DNA of 64,000 nucleotides from an uncultured Anaerolineaceae bacterium (GCA_927443345.1 CAKMKJ010000010.1:1-64000); one strand, 5' to 3'. Shown: positions 1-8,684, numbered from the stretch's first letter. Numbers and translations are program-made. Notes: generated by a model from the sequence alone, not told the origin.

Positions 1-49
1 CTCACGGGGGGTTTTAAAAATTGGACATGTCTGTTAAAATTTAAGGACA

Positions 50-220
50 ATGAACCAAGACCAGTTAGAAGAACTAAACAAGCAAGAACTCATCAAGATA
101 ATACTTCGTCAACATCAGCAAATTAATGAGTTGATGGAAGCATTCAAGAAATTGAAGGCTGATCACGAAGCTTTGTTAATGAAATTTGAACACAACCAAA
201 AACCGCCCACAAATTCTTAA
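50..220 (+). pseudogene. N-terminal fragment of an IS66-type transposase
   Basis: A 56-codon frame starting ATG with the leucine-rich, coiled-coil-like start typical of IS66-family transposases (MNQDQLEELNKQELIKIILR), ending in KPPTNS and a stop. In full-length relatives a Lys-Pro-Pro/Asn-Ser stretch leads into a serine/proline linker and then the catalytic DDE domain; here nothing of that follows and the next 2 kb belongs to an unrelated gene on the other strand. I infer the decayed or truncated end of an insertion sequence. It could also be a small stand-alone ORF of such an element. The body of the element, if any, may lie elsewhere. Confidence 0.5.
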
Positions 221-230
221 ATATGTGTTT

Positions 231-2318
231 TTATGGTATCAACGCACTTAATAACAAACTAGTAATTGTGACTAGAAGAGTTCCTAATAAGTATTTCCAA
301 TGTTTGTGAAGAGGAATACAAAGAAAAATTGAAATTGACAACAAAAGAGTAAAAAATTTTATGATTGGAATTCTTGCAACATTTTCAATTTCAACAAAAA
401 TGTTAATTTTAGCAAAGTATATGAAAAATATTGAGAATAGAATCAAAAATGAAGATATCAACCATAAAACCAGTTTTTTATAAAATTCCTGAATTTTAAT
501 CTTTTCTTTGGTAGATTCGCCTTTTTCGAATTTCTCTTTATCTAAATCTTTCTGCATTACTTCAATTTTTTCAAAATTATTCTTTTCAATAGTTTCAACT
601 CTTTTTTGAAGAAGAACAACCTCATCAAGAAGATCCATTTTTTCTTGTTGAAGTTTTGTGGATAAACTTAAAAATTCCGAGTGTAACTTCTCTTCAAAGT
701 TTTGGTCAACATTGGATTTATTCATACTTAACATAAAATTAGTGTCAGTTACAATTTCAAATGCCAATTGTTGAGTCATATTTTCATATCTTGCTAGCCT
801 ACCTAGAACACTTTGATATGTATTTTCCATAGGTTGATTTGAGACCATAGCACGAATATATGGTTGGGTTACAAGTACTTGAAACGCTTTTTCATAATCT
901 TCACGATTACTGGTTCTAGAAATAAATGGTCTATTTATTTGAATCCATTGATCTATTGTTAAACAGAAAGGTAAAGAATCTTTTCCTTTACGTGCAACCC
1001 TATCATAGACTGGTAATTTTGTATCAGTCGTTAAAAACCAAGCTATTGCTTTTTGATAGTTATATTTTGTTGAGCCCCTAAGCTTTAGTATAAAATTTCG
1101 ATGATAAGCATCGTGTTCAATTATCAGGGGATTAGTATAGTCATTTGCAACTGTTTGAAGAATAATTTGTGCTTCTTTATATTCTTCTGATTTTTCAATT
1201 TCAGCTCTATATTCATTTGTTTTCTGAATTTTTAACCCTTCAAGTATTGAATCAATATTACTTTTCTCTGCCACAAATTCTTCAATACTAGTTCCTTTTT
1301 CTGCTAACTCCCTCCAATATGTAACAAGAAAAGAATCTTGATCGAGATTTTCGATGGCTATTTTTGCTAAATCGGAGGTGATTGGTAAGCATTTTTGGTA
1401 TTCCTTCATCCTCCAAATAAGGGATCCATGATATTCTTCTAAGGTTTTTTCTGTCACCCAAAGATCATATCCTAACTCAGATGCATATTTAATCATATTA
1501 TGTGAGCTAACCAACACATTACTTCCATTAAATCCACAGAGATGATATAAAACATTGTTGTCTAAGAATAATTTTTGACCTTTAGTTACTTCCTTAAATA
1601 GATGTGAACATTTTTCATCTACTTGTATAAGTTGCATTAAGAAACTGCTATTAAAAACCCTAAAAATATAACTTCTTCTATCTGGGTCATCTTTCAAAAA
1701 GAATCTAGGGAATTCAATCCTTATAATTGAATCGATAATATTATTTGTTTTAGGTAAACCAGAAAAAAGTGAACTTCCATTCTTTTCTTGCCATTGCTTT
1801 GCTTTTAAATTTTCAGGATAAAGTAAATAAACACTTTCAACACCATGCCTAAGTAAAAGTTTAGATAGAAAACTTTGAAATATTTCTTTTATTCTGATAA
1901 CATTTTTTGCTATATTTTCAGTATTTCCATACCTTTGCAATAATTCTTTGCTCCAGTCATCAAAAATCTTGTATTCAATATGTTCAAAATTGCGTAGATT
2001 AATGTCAATTTTGGAAAAAATTTCTTCTTGGATTTTTACTATTGGTATTTCATTTCTCTCTGTCGGAATTATTTCAACAAAAAACTTTTTTTCTAGTAAA
2101 AAGCAAGAATTATTAATTTCTTCAATTTCAAAATTTAGATGATAAGTGGTTTTTATATAATCTTTTAAATGACTAGTAGGAACTGGTAGGTTGGGCCCAA
2201 AAGTTGATAAACCATCAAGAATTAAATATTCTAATAATTGATTTCCATAATCATCTATGCAATTTGGTTCAAAATGAGCTAATCTCCAAAGAACCGTCTT
2301 GTCTTGTGGATTTTCCAT
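231..2318 (-). CDS. Membrane-anchored protein with a probable PIN-like nuclease domain
   Basis: A 695-residue protein with no family I can name. The middle part looks like a split PIN domain: LFLDNNVLY (residues 250-258, acidic D253), VTEKTLEEY (288-296), EHDAYHRNFILKLRG (401-415) and FLTTDTKLPVYDR (428-440). These follow the order of acidic residues in PIN-like RNases, with a helical insert of roughly 100 residues. A coiled coil follows (about 541-612), then two or three hydrophobic segments near 616-635, 653-670 and 676-693, which suggest a C-terminal membrane anchor. The start is supported by a GGAGGG ribosome-binding site. The gene is clearly more AT-rich than the dcw genes and sits next to a transposase scar, so horizontal acquisition is likely. 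The PIN assignment is my inference from motifs; any role in defence is speculation. Confidence 0.6.
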   Translation of the reverse strand: MENPQDKTVLWRLAHFEPNCIDDYGNQLLEYLILDGLSTFGPNLPVPTSHLKDYIKTTYHLNFEIEEINNSCFLLEKKFFVEIIPTERNEIPIVKIQEEIFSKIDINLRNFEHIEYKIFDDWSKELLQRYGNTENIAKNVIRIKEIFQSFLSKLLLRHGVESVYLLYPENLKAKQWQEKNGSSLFSGLPKTNNIIDSIIRIEFPRFFLKDDPDRRSYIFRVFNSSFLMQLIQVDEKCSHLFKEVTKGQKLFLDNNVLYHLCGFNGSNVLVSSHNMIKYASELGYDLWVTEKTLEEYHGSLIWRMKEYQKCLPITSDLAKIAIENLDQDSFLVTYWRELAEKGTSIEEFVAEKSNIDSILEGLKIQKTNEYRAEIEKSEEYKEAQIILQTVANDYTNPLIIEHDAYHRNFILKLRGSTKYNYQKAIAWFLTTDTKLPVYDRVARKGKDSLPFCLTIDQWIQINRPFISRTSNREDYEKAFQVLVTQPYIRAMVSNQPMENTYQSVLGRLARYENMTQQLAFEIVTDTNFMLSMNKSNVDQNFEEKLHSEFLSLSTKLQQEKMDLLDEVVLLQKRVETIEKNNFEKIEVMQKDLDKEKFEKGESTKEKIKIQEFYKKLVLWLISSFLILFSIFFIYFAKINIFVEIENVARIPIIKFFTLLLSISIFLCIPLHKHWKYLLGTLLVTITSLLLSALIP

Positions 2319-2728
2319 ATTCCCTCCTAAATAAATACGAGTCTTTAAAATATTATGTTTGGTTGTTTATCTAGATATTCCAATAACACGTATACTCAAA
2401 TGTAATTTCTGATAACTTTCGACTAATAAAAGTCCCATTAAATTCTCGCATTGCATAAAGATTACACATTATAAAATTCTTAATTCCAACTTTGGTTTAG
2501 ATTATAAATATTTCTATTTAATTATAGGGTAGATATGTAATTCTGTAACAATTAATATTATAAATCATGGCCAAATTTCATATGGCTTAATATTACTATT
2601 CACGGTTCATAACTTCTTTAAGGTAACCTCGTGTAGATTTTAGATCACTTTGCCTATGATATTGAGTTACTCGGTAGAGACAATGCTTTATAAATGTAAT
2701 TCTCAAGCAGATCATTAGCGTCAACCCC

Positions 2729-2756
2729 TTGACAAAAGGGTTTACAATGATAAAAT
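2729..2756 (+). promoter_or_regulatory. Consensus-like promoter without an obvious gene
   Basis: TTGACA (2729-2734) and TAAAAT (2751-2756) are separated by 16 bases. No plausible plus-strand gene follows for over a kilobase, so it is either fortuitous in AT-rich DNA, a relic, or the promoter of an unrecognised RNA. Confidence 0.3.
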
Positions 2757-2916
2757 CAGAACAAATATTCTAAAATTATCCAGTGAGTCGTTTTAGTCGA
2801 ATTGTTTTTTATTGTTTTATTTAGGCGTTTATTGATCTGCATAATCCTCTATTTTTAGTTTGGTTGAAATGAGCTTCGAAGCTACATAGCCCCATTTTTC
2901 ATCAAACAAGATTGGG

Positions 2917-3039
2917 AACCTGATTAAATGGGTATTCGTTTTAGCCTGCACCACCTGTCCCCCGGTTTTTAGAGGGCCACGAAGTGTAGTGTCGTTATCA
3001 AAGATATGAGATTAGAAACCTGATTAAATGGGTAGTCGT
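2917..3039. repeat. Duplicated 23-bp motif, copies exactly 100 bp apart
   Basis: The core ACCTGATTAAATGGGTA occurs at 2918-2934 and 3018-3034, with near-identical flanks that bring each copy to about 23 bp (2917-2939 and 3017-3039, one mismatch). The copies flank the CACCTGTCCCC fragment. Confidence 0.7.
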
Positions 3040-3121
3040 ATTAATCGTTATCTTTTTTAACACGAGTACGAATAAATGTTTAATCGCACTTTAACAACTG
3101 ATACAGGTGGCCGGTCACCCA

Positions 3122-3256
3122 ATACCGGGAATTTCGCGTGCAATTCGCGTGCAATTCCCGGTATCTGGGGTTTGAGTTGCAAATGTAAAATGTGCAGGCT
3201 TATCGATCAGCTTTACCCCCAGACACCGGGGATCAAAAAAACCAGATCCCCGGTGT
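3122..3256. repeat. Nested hairpin element
   Basis: There are two perfect 12-bp inverted repeats: ATACCGGGAATT/AATTCCCGGTAT (3122-3133 and 3153-3164, loop holding the duplicated TTCGCGTGCAA) and ACACCGGGGATC/GATCCCCGGTGT (3223-3234 and 3245-3256). An outer pair TCTGGGG/CCCCAGA (3164-3170 and 3217-3223) joins them, so the whole could fold as a multi-stem structure. It looks like a non-autonomous or REP-like element; no coding is seen in it. Confidence 0.65.
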
Positions 3257-3321
3257 TCAGAATCTGTTTTTGTTGGCGGTTTTGCAGTTTTCACAGCCAA
3301 AAAAATAATTGTTTTTGACGT

Positions 3322-3690
3322 GTGCCCGAGCGTAGCGAAGGGTATTGTTTTGAATTTAACGTAAAGAAAACAATTAATTTTACGCCATGCAAAAATGGGT
3401 TGCATGTGTTCCACACGCGAGAGGGCGAATGCTATTCGCCCCTACAAGGAAATTATATGGTGGTTTGTAGAGAAAAAAGCCTTCCTAAGAAAGAATTTCT
3501 GCGCGGGCTTGGTGTTTTCCCTGGCACTCCCCGGCACTTGCTGCCGGTGCAAGTGTGCTGCCTAGTTCAGTGTGCGAGGGATTGGGGTGATCCAAATAAG
3601 AGAGGGCTTGGCACCTCTCGCCGCGATGCGGCTCGGGTGTGCAAAGATCGCTACACGCCAAGCCCCTACACGGAAATTACACGGTGGTTT
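3322..3690. repeat. REP-like palindromes and a repeated spacer motif
   Basis: The stretch opens with the sequence GTGCCCGAGCGTAGCGAAGG near 3321. A palindrome GGGCGAAT-GCT-ATTCGCCC follows at 3423-3441, then a perfect 9-bp inverted repeat GGGCTTGGC/GCCAAGCCC at 3604-3612 and 3657-3665. Both palindromes end in CCCCTACA and are followed by related text: GGAAATTATATGGTGGTTT (about 3448-3466) and GGAAATTACACGGTGGTTT (about 3672-3690). I read this as two members of an interspersed extragenic repeat family. Long open frames across it are incidental. Confidence 0.6.
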
Positions 3691-3711
3691 TTTGAGGGAA
3701 GGGGTTTTCCA

Positions 3712-3739
3712 AATCACGAATCACGAATCACGAATCATG
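3712..3739. repeat. 7-bp tandem repeat, four units
   Basis: AATCACG is repeated three times, followed by one AATCATG unit. It sits just downstream of the nrdR stop codon (transcription leftwards). Confidence 0.85.
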
Positions 3740-3753
3740 CCCACCTTCGGCGG

Positions 3754-4203
3754 TTATCCCTCCAGCAGATGGTCAATCTCGGTGCGGATGGATTGCAAAT
3801 CAGCCAATTGCAGATAGACGATGGCATAGCGGATGTAGGCGATCTGGTCGAGGTTTTTGAGTCCGTTGATGACCATGTCACCGACCACGCGGGAGGAGAC
3901 TTCTTCGCGGCCCAGTTTCTGCAGGTTGGTTTCAATTTCGCTGACCAGGTGATTGATATCCGCGGCAGAGACGGGGCGCTTGGTGCACGACATGCGGATG
4001 CCCTCAAGCAGTTTGTCGCGGTTGAATTCTTCGCGGGTGCCAGAGCGCTTGATGATCAGCGGCGTGGCGAGGATCGGCCGTTCGTAGGTGGAGAAGCGCT
4101 GTTTGCAGTGTTCGCATTCACGCCGGCGGCGCACACCTCCGCGCGAGTCGTGGGTGGTGTCAAGTACCCTTGAGTTATCGTCCTGGCAGTATGGGCAGCG
4201 CAT
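3754..4203 (-). CDS. nrdR: Transcriptional repressor NrdR
   Basis: NrdR is a zinc-ribbon/ATP-cone repressor of ribonucleotide reductase genes. The 149-residue protein begins MRCPYC; four cysteines (C3, C6, C30, C33) form the zinc ribbon and residues ~48-138 match the ATP-cone. Length and domain order are standard. I start it at 4203, where AGGAGGAAAT lies directly upstream; an in-frame extension to 4317 would add 38 residues that match nothing in the family. A TATACT (4273-4278) upstream could be a -10 element, though its -35 is poor. It follows ftsZ in the same direction but is separated from it by ~0.9 kb of repeats, so it is probably transcribed on its own. Confidence 0.95.
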   Translation of the reverse strand: MRCPYCQDDNSRVLDTTHDSRGGVRRRRECEHCKQRFSTYERPILATPLIIKRSGTREEFNRDKLLEGIRMSCTKRPVSAADINHLVSEIETNLQKLGREEVSSRVVGDMVINGLKNLDQIAYIRYAIVYLQLADLQSIRTEIDHLLEG

Positions 4204-4366
4204 ATTTCCTCCTGGTGGGCTGAGGTTTAGAGATGGTAATCCCCCAGATATGGGGGAGGGGTCAGACTGTATAGTATAGGTAGCGACTATGATAGCACAG
4301 GTGGGGGTGGATTTCAAGAGCAGAGAACCGAGAACAGAAAAGCGAGAACTGTCAGAACCAATTCAT

Positions 4367-4680
4367 AACCACGAAAGGCACAAATAATTCAAAAGAAAAG
4401 GGCAAAAGAGCGAAAAATCAATTTGTAGGGACGGGTCCACGACCCGCCCTGTTCTAGGTATGAGCAAAACCTATTAACCACGAAAGGCACAAACATTTCT
4501 AATGAGGAGGGCAAAAGAGCGAAAAGGTTTGGTAGGGGCATGGCGTGCCATGCCCTGAACATTAAGATTAAAACCTTTTAACCACGAAAATGACGAAATA
4601 CGCGAGAGGGAAGGGCAAAATTCAAAAATCAATTCGTAGGGGCAATTCCGCGAACTCTGCGCCCCACCTGTCCCCAGTTT
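4367..4680. repeat. Three degenerate ~105-bp repeat units in the ftsZ-nrdR spacer
   Basis: Units begin AACCACGAAA at 4367, 4476 and 4580, continue with an AAGGGCAAAA or GGGCAAAAGAGCGAAAA block, and lead to a GTAGGG-type motif. The middle unit ends in a palindrome GGGCATGGC/GCCATGCCC (4536-4544 and 4547-4555); the first ends in an imperfect GGACGGGT/ACCCGCCC palindrome. A fourth, shorter relative (AACCACAAAG) occurs at 4969. No coding sequence is seen. Confidence 0.65.
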
Positions 4681-4800
4681 TATCGGGGCGAACGAAGTGA
4701 GTGGGGAGAACCGCCCCGAACGCAAACACCGCATGTTCCGCCCCAATCAATGGGCATACACGTTTTTTGGAGGTAACAGGTAAACCTTGGTGGGGATTTC

Positions 4801-4886
4801 CGATGGACCTGGGACTTTGTGCCGCGGTGGTAAGGGCAATTCATCATGGGGGTTCCCGATGGACCTGGGACTTTGTGCCGCGGTGG
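4801..4886. repeat. Perfect 30-bp direct repeat, 56-bp period
   Basis: The same 30 bases occur at 4801-4830 and 4857-4886, starting CGATGGACCTGGGACTTTG and ending CGCGGTGG. They are separated by 26 bp and followed by a palindrome. Confidence 0.9.
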
Positions 4887-4889
4887 GTT

Positions 4890-4909
4890 GGGCACGGCAC
4901 GCCGTGCCC
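4890..4909. repeat. REP-like palindrome
   Basis: Arms GGGCACGGC (4890-4898) and GCCGTGCCC (4901-4909) are followed by CTACG, the same layout (palindrome plus CCCTAC) as the elements near 3441 and 3665. Confidence 0.7.
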
Positions 4910-4977
4910 CTACGTGTGACGCGTAATTTATAACTTCTGATTAACCATAATCGGAAGTAATGTATATTAACCACAAA

Positions 4978-5000
4978 GCTGGCGGAGACCAACCGCCAGC
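4978..5000 (-). terminator. Possible terminator of the dcw operon
   Basis: An 8-bp perfect stem GCTGGCGG/CCGCCAGC (4978-4985 and 4993-5000) lies about 100 bp beyond the ftsZ stop codon. On the minus strand it is followed by TTTGTGGTT, a weak T-run. Confidence 0.45.
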
Positions 5001-5100
5001 CTTGGATCACGATGGAGCAAGCATTACGCAGCCAGCGTATGCCCGTCTTTCTTATGGAGAGACAACAGTATCTTTTGCCGTAAAAGAACCAATTTACCTC

Positions 5101-6264
5101 TTATTTGCTGTCGTTCAAGCGGTTGCGCAAGAAGGCAGGTACGTTAAGATCACGGGTGTCGATGACACGGGGTTCAAAGACGGTGTCATTCACTTTTTGG
5201 CTGCCGGCTTCGATGCTTTCACCGAAGGATGGCGCTTGCACGACACGCGCAGGATCGAAACGCTGTTGGCTCTGAGAGCTGGCCGACCGCATGCCGGCCT
5301 GGTCAAAACCCGTGGCAATGACCGTTATGCGCAGGTCGTCGCCCATGTTCGGGTCGATAACGGCACCGAAGATGAGGTTGACGTCGGGATGCGCGGTTTC
5401 TTTAATGATGGCAGCGGCTTGATTGACTTCCATCAGGGTGAGGCTTGGCCCGCCGGTGATGTTGAAGAGGATGCCCCGTGCGCCGTCAATGGTGATGTCG
5501 AGCAGTTGGCTCGAGATGGCCTGTTCGGCGGCTTTCTGGGCGCGGTCTTCACCGGTGGCGCGGCCAACGGCCATGAGGGCGGCTCCGCCCTCAGACATGA
5601 TGGTGCGCACGTCTGCGAAGTCAAGGTTGATCAAACCGGGGATGGTGATCAATTCTGAAATACCCTGGATACCCTGGCGCAGAACATCGTCTGCGGTTTT
5701 GAGGGAATCTTGCAGGCTGGCCTTGCGATCGACAATTTGCAGCAGGCGATCGTTGGGGATGACGATGAGGGTATCCGCATGTTCTTTGAGGCGGGCAATA
5801 CCCTGTTCGGCACCCTGAAGCCGTTTGGAGCCTTCAAAAGTAAAGGGGCGGGTGACGACGCCGATGGTGAGGGCGCCAATTTCGCGGGCGATTTGAGCCA
5901 CAACGGCTGCCGCACCGGTGCCGGTTCCGCCGCCCATGCCGGCAGTGACGAATACCATATCGCTGCCTTTGAGGATTTCGTACAATTCTTCAGATGATTC
6001 TTCGGCTGACTTTTTGCCAACCTCTGGGTTACCGCCAGCGCCGAGTCCGCCGGTGGTTTTGTCACCAATGCGCACCTTGAGCTGGGCTTTAGATTGCACG
6101 AGGGCCTGGGCATCAGTGTTCACGGCAATAAATTCAATGCCTTGAACGCCTTCGGCAATCATGCGATTGACGGCGTTACATCCGCCGCCGCCGACACCTA
6201 CGACTTTAATACGGGCGAAAGCTTCGTTCTGTGGTCTGTTATCTTGCATTCTGTTGGTCTCCAT
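5101..6264 (-). CDS. ftsZ: Cell division protein FtsZ
   Basis: FtsZ is a tubulin-like GTPase that forms the division ring. The 387-residue protein has the nucleotide-binding [11 protein letters not shown] near residue 23, the signature GGGTGTGAA near 110 and the T7-loop segment NLDFADVR. A variable linker leads to a conserved C-terminal tail (VPAFLRNRL), the site that normally binds FtsA. The start is supported by GGAGGAAAAAACG before ATG. It is the last gene of the dcw operon, 63 bp downstream of ftsA. Confidence 0.98.
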   Translation of the reverse strand: METNRMQDNRPQNEAFARIKVVGVGGGGCNAVNRMIAEGVQGIEFIAVNTDAQALVQSKAQLKVRIGDKTTGGLGAGGNPEVGKKSAEESSEELYEILKGSDMVFVTAGMGGGTGTGAAAVVAQIAREIGALTIGVVTRPFTFEGSKRLQGAEQGIARLKEHADTLIVIPNDRLLQIVDRKASLQDSLKTADDVLRQGIQGISELITIPGLINLDFADVRTIMSEGGAALMAVGRATGEDRAQKAAEQAISSQLLDITIDGARGILFNITGGPSLTLMEVNQAAAIIKETAHPDVNLIFGAVIDPNMGDDLRITVIATGFDQAGMRSASSQSQQRFDPARVVQAPSFGESIEAGSQKVNDTVFEPRVIDTRDLNVPAFLRNRLNDSK

Positions 6265-6327
6265 CGTTTTTTCCTCCGTTGAATAAAAATACTTTGATGT
6301 GTATCCAGGTTTGGCAGACCTGGTGAC

Positions 6328-7578
6328 TTACGGTAAAAGTCTTCCTAACCAGTTCTTGACTTCACCCCAATTGACACCGGCGGGACGAGCCCTTTTATGA
6401 CTTTTCTGCACCTTGGTTCGGGTGGCAGGGGTCATGGTTTCGTGCATGAGTTCGGCCCATTTGAGCAACCCCACGCTGGTGGCGTAGGAGGGTGACTGAA
6501 GTTGATCGACCAACCCGATCATGTTGTCGGGGCGGGCGATGCGCACGGGCATGCCCAAAACGCGCGAGGCGAGGGGGCGCATGCCGGCCAGCAGGCTTGA
6601 TCCACCGGTGAGCACCATGCCAGCGGGCAGCATCGCGTCGTAACCTGAGCGGCGGATCTCTTGCAAGAGGAGTGAGAAGATCTCATCCACGCGGGCTTCG
6701 ATGATGTGAGCCAAATCGCGGCGGCTGACCTGAATGGGGTGTTCTTCACCGAAAGCGCGCATGGTAAAGAATTCATCCTCACCCACTTCATTTTTGACGG
6801 CAAATCCGTGCTGTTTCTTGACCATTTCGGCCTGATCGGGGCTGACGCGCAAGCCCACGGCAATATCCTGAGTAATATGAGCGCCACCTACGGGCAGCAC
6901 CATGGTGTGCCAGACATCTCCATTAACGTAGATGGCAAGGTCGCTGGTGCCGCCGCCGATATCACAGACGCAAACGCCCATGTCTCGTTCGGTTTTGTTG
7001 AGCACGACCTCGGCAGAAGCGAGGGGGTTGAGAACGAATTGTGAAACCTGCACGCCTGAAGCCTGAACACATTGGCGCAGGTTTTCGACGGTGGCAGAAG
7101 CTGCGGTAATGATGTGGGCTTCGACTTCGAGGCGATAGCCAGAGAAGCCGATGGGGGTCTGAATGCCTTCCTGACCATCCACGGTGAAGCCGCGTTGAAT
7201 CACGTGAATCACTTCGCGGTTGTGTGGGATGGCGACGGCCTGGGCGGCATCCAGTGCGCGCCAGACGTCATCCTGATCGATCACGCCGCCAGAGATGCCT
7301 GCCACGCCGCGAGAATTGAGCGCGGAGACATGCGACCCGGCCAGGCTGACCAGGGCTGAGGTAATTTCAAGACCAGAGGTACGTTCGGCTTTCTCAATGG
7401 AGCGAGAGATCGAAGTGGAGGCGGCAGCAATGTCGACCACCGATCCGCCCTTGATGCCCTGAGACGGTTCAATGCCCACGCCGAGAATGCGCATGTCATT
7501 TTCGCCTTCGAGGCGGGCGACGAGGGTGCAAACCTTGGTGGTGCCGATGTCTATGCCGACTACAATTGGATCATTCAT
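6328..7578 (-). CDS. ftsA: Cell division protein FtsA
   Basis: FtsA is an actin-like ATPase that tethers FtsZ to the membrane. The 416-residue protein has the phosphate-binding motifs VGIDIGTTKVCTLVA at the N-terminus, CDIGGGTSDLAIY in the middle and VLTGGSSLLAGM later, with the SHS2 (1C) insertion between. It ends in a short amphipathic helix (VKNWLGRLL), the usual membrane-targeting sequence. It starts 8 bp after ftsQ and precedes ftsZ. Confidence 0.97.
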   Translation of the reverse strand: MNDPIVVGIDIGTTKVCTLVARLEGENDMRILGVGIEPSQGIKGGSVVDIAAASTSISRSIEKAERTSGLEITSALVSLAGSHVSALNSRGVAGISGGVIDQDDVWRALDAAQAVAIPHNREVIHVIQRGFTVDGQEGIQTPIGFSGYRLEVEAHIITAASATVENLRQCVQASGVQVSQFVLNPLASAEVVLNKTERDMGVCVCDIGGGTSDLAIYVNGDVWHTMVLPVGGAHITQDIAVGLRVSPDQAEMVKKQHGFAVKNEVGEDEFFTMRAFGEEHPIQVSRRDLAHIIEARVDEIFSLLLQEIRRSGYDAMLPAGMVLTGGSSLLAGMRPLASRVLGMPVRIARPDNMIGLVDQLQSPSYATSVGLLKWAELMHETMTPATRTKVQKSHKRARPAGVNWGEVKNWLGRLLP

Positions 7579-7586
7579 ACCGATTC

Positions 7587-8684
7587 CTACCTGGTTCTGT
7601 AATAAGGAAAATCTACGTGAGCCACACTGATCACAGTGGGGGTGATGCCTTTAGCGGTCAGGGCATCGACAATCGCTTGATATTCTACCTGCTTAAAAGC
7701 GATGTTTGATAAATCCAGACCAAAAAACACCTTCCATCCGCGGGGATCTCGCCAGCCGATGCCCGAAATGGGATCGTAAACCAGAGAGGCACCGCCGGGC
7801 AATAAAGCGTTGAGTTCAATGGCGGCTTTCATCACTTCGGGGTTAAGGTTGTTGATCATATCCGCCGGGGTGAGGGGATCCACCTTGCGGGCTAAAACCA
7901 GATTTGCGAAATCCACAGCGCTGTGAATGCCTGTTACCGGTTTGGTGAGGGGCACAGCGCTGTCTGAATTGACCATCATCAGGGGGCCAACGTCTCCACG
8001 CGGGGTCATGACAACACCGTCAGCATCAAACCAATAGAGATCTTGAGCTGCATCCCAGGCCAGCACGGGGGTTCGTTCTGCGGCAGTGATGAGAATTGCA
8101 CCAGACTGATCCACTTTAAGGGTGACGTTGGTGAGTTCGGGGAAGGCAAAGTAAATCTCATTAATGACTTTTTGACGGTCAATGGTGAAGATGGATTGGG
8201 TATTCTTTTGCACCACCGCCAGAATATCGGCAGATTGTATGCGTTGAAGACCTTCCACCTGCACCTGGTTGATCTTGAAGACATCAAGGGTGAGCAGAAG
8301 AATTACGGCGGCAAGGGCGACCACTACCATGAAGCCTGAGACCCACTGCCAACTGAAGTGCAGCCGGGGCATGGAGGGCAGGCGAGTTTCAACACCGTTG
8401 GCGGCCACGTGATAAGCCTTGCGCCGGGCAGGGGTTGAAACGGATTCGCGCAGGGGGGTAGAGAAGGGCGTAGAGCGTGAAGAGATGACAGCCGCGCGTT
8501 TGATGGGCTGTTCGATGGAAGGCTGCTGAACGCTGCTGCGTCCGAAGGGGTTGACCACCGGGCGTCTCACGGGTTCAGGCGCGTCTTTTTTCGTCGGGAT
8601 CACCACAGCGCGTGAAGTCTGCTGCCGTTGTAAACGGAGCTGCTCTGCTCGTGATTGTTCCTGGCGGGTAGCGCGATCGCTCAC
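7587..8684 (-). CDS. ftsQ: Cell division protein FtsQ/DivIB
   Basis: A bitopic divisome protein of 365 residues. A long basic, serine/proline-rich cytoplasmic region (~1-110) is followed by one membrane segment (~113-132) and a POTRA domain beginning at FKINQVQVEGLQRIQ, then the beta domain. I keep the GTG start at 8684, which overlaps the ddl stop as GTGA and has AGGAG 7 bases upstream. The cytoplasmic extension is longer than in E. coli FtsQ (276 residues in total). Confidence 0.92.
   Translation of the reverse strand: MSDRATRQEQSRAEQLRLQRQQTSRAVVIPTKKDAPEPVRRPVVNPFGRSSVQQPSIEQPIKRAAVISSRSTPFSTPLRESVSTPARRKAYHVAANGVETRLPSMPRLHFSWQWVSGFMVVVALAAVILLLTLDVFKINQVQVEGLQRIQSADILAVVQKNTQSIFTIDRQKVINEIYFAFPELTNVTLKVDQSGAILITAAERTPVLAWDAAQDLYWFDADGVVMTPRGDVGPLMMVNSDSAVPLTKPVTGIHSAVDFANLVLARKVDPLTPADMINNLNPEVMKAAIELNALLPGGASLVYDPISGIGWRDPRGWKVFFGLDLSNIAFKQVEYQAIVDALTAKGITPTVISVAHVDFPYYRTR

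Larger units (their letters stand above)
2319..3121. other. AT-rich non-coding stretch
   Basis: No convincing coding region was found here. It holds a consensus-like promoter without a gene, a duplicated 23-bp motif, and a fragment near 2948-2990 (CACCTGTCCCCCGGTTTT followed by a GAAGTG motif) that recurs in altered form near 4666-4700. It lies between the foreign-looking gene to the left and the chromosomal nrdR side to the right. Confidence 0.5.

Noticed and set aside
3122-3256. Integron attC-like or attachment site
   Set aside because: No GTTRRRY-type core sites and no integrase nearby.
3076-3414. Short open frames over the hairpin element
   Set aside because: They follow the inverted repeats and have no family features or ribosome-binding site.
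3322-4173. Long plus-strand open frame across the nrdR region
   Set aside because: It runs over palindromes and antisense to nrdR and matches no family.
4474-5010. Several 70-90 residue frames in the ftsZ-nrdR spacer
   Set aside because: They are built from the repeat units and read through palindromes; no start signal or family match.
2319-5100. CRISPR array in the repeat-rich spacer
   Set aside because: Repeats are few, of different kinds and without regular spacers; no cas genes are present.
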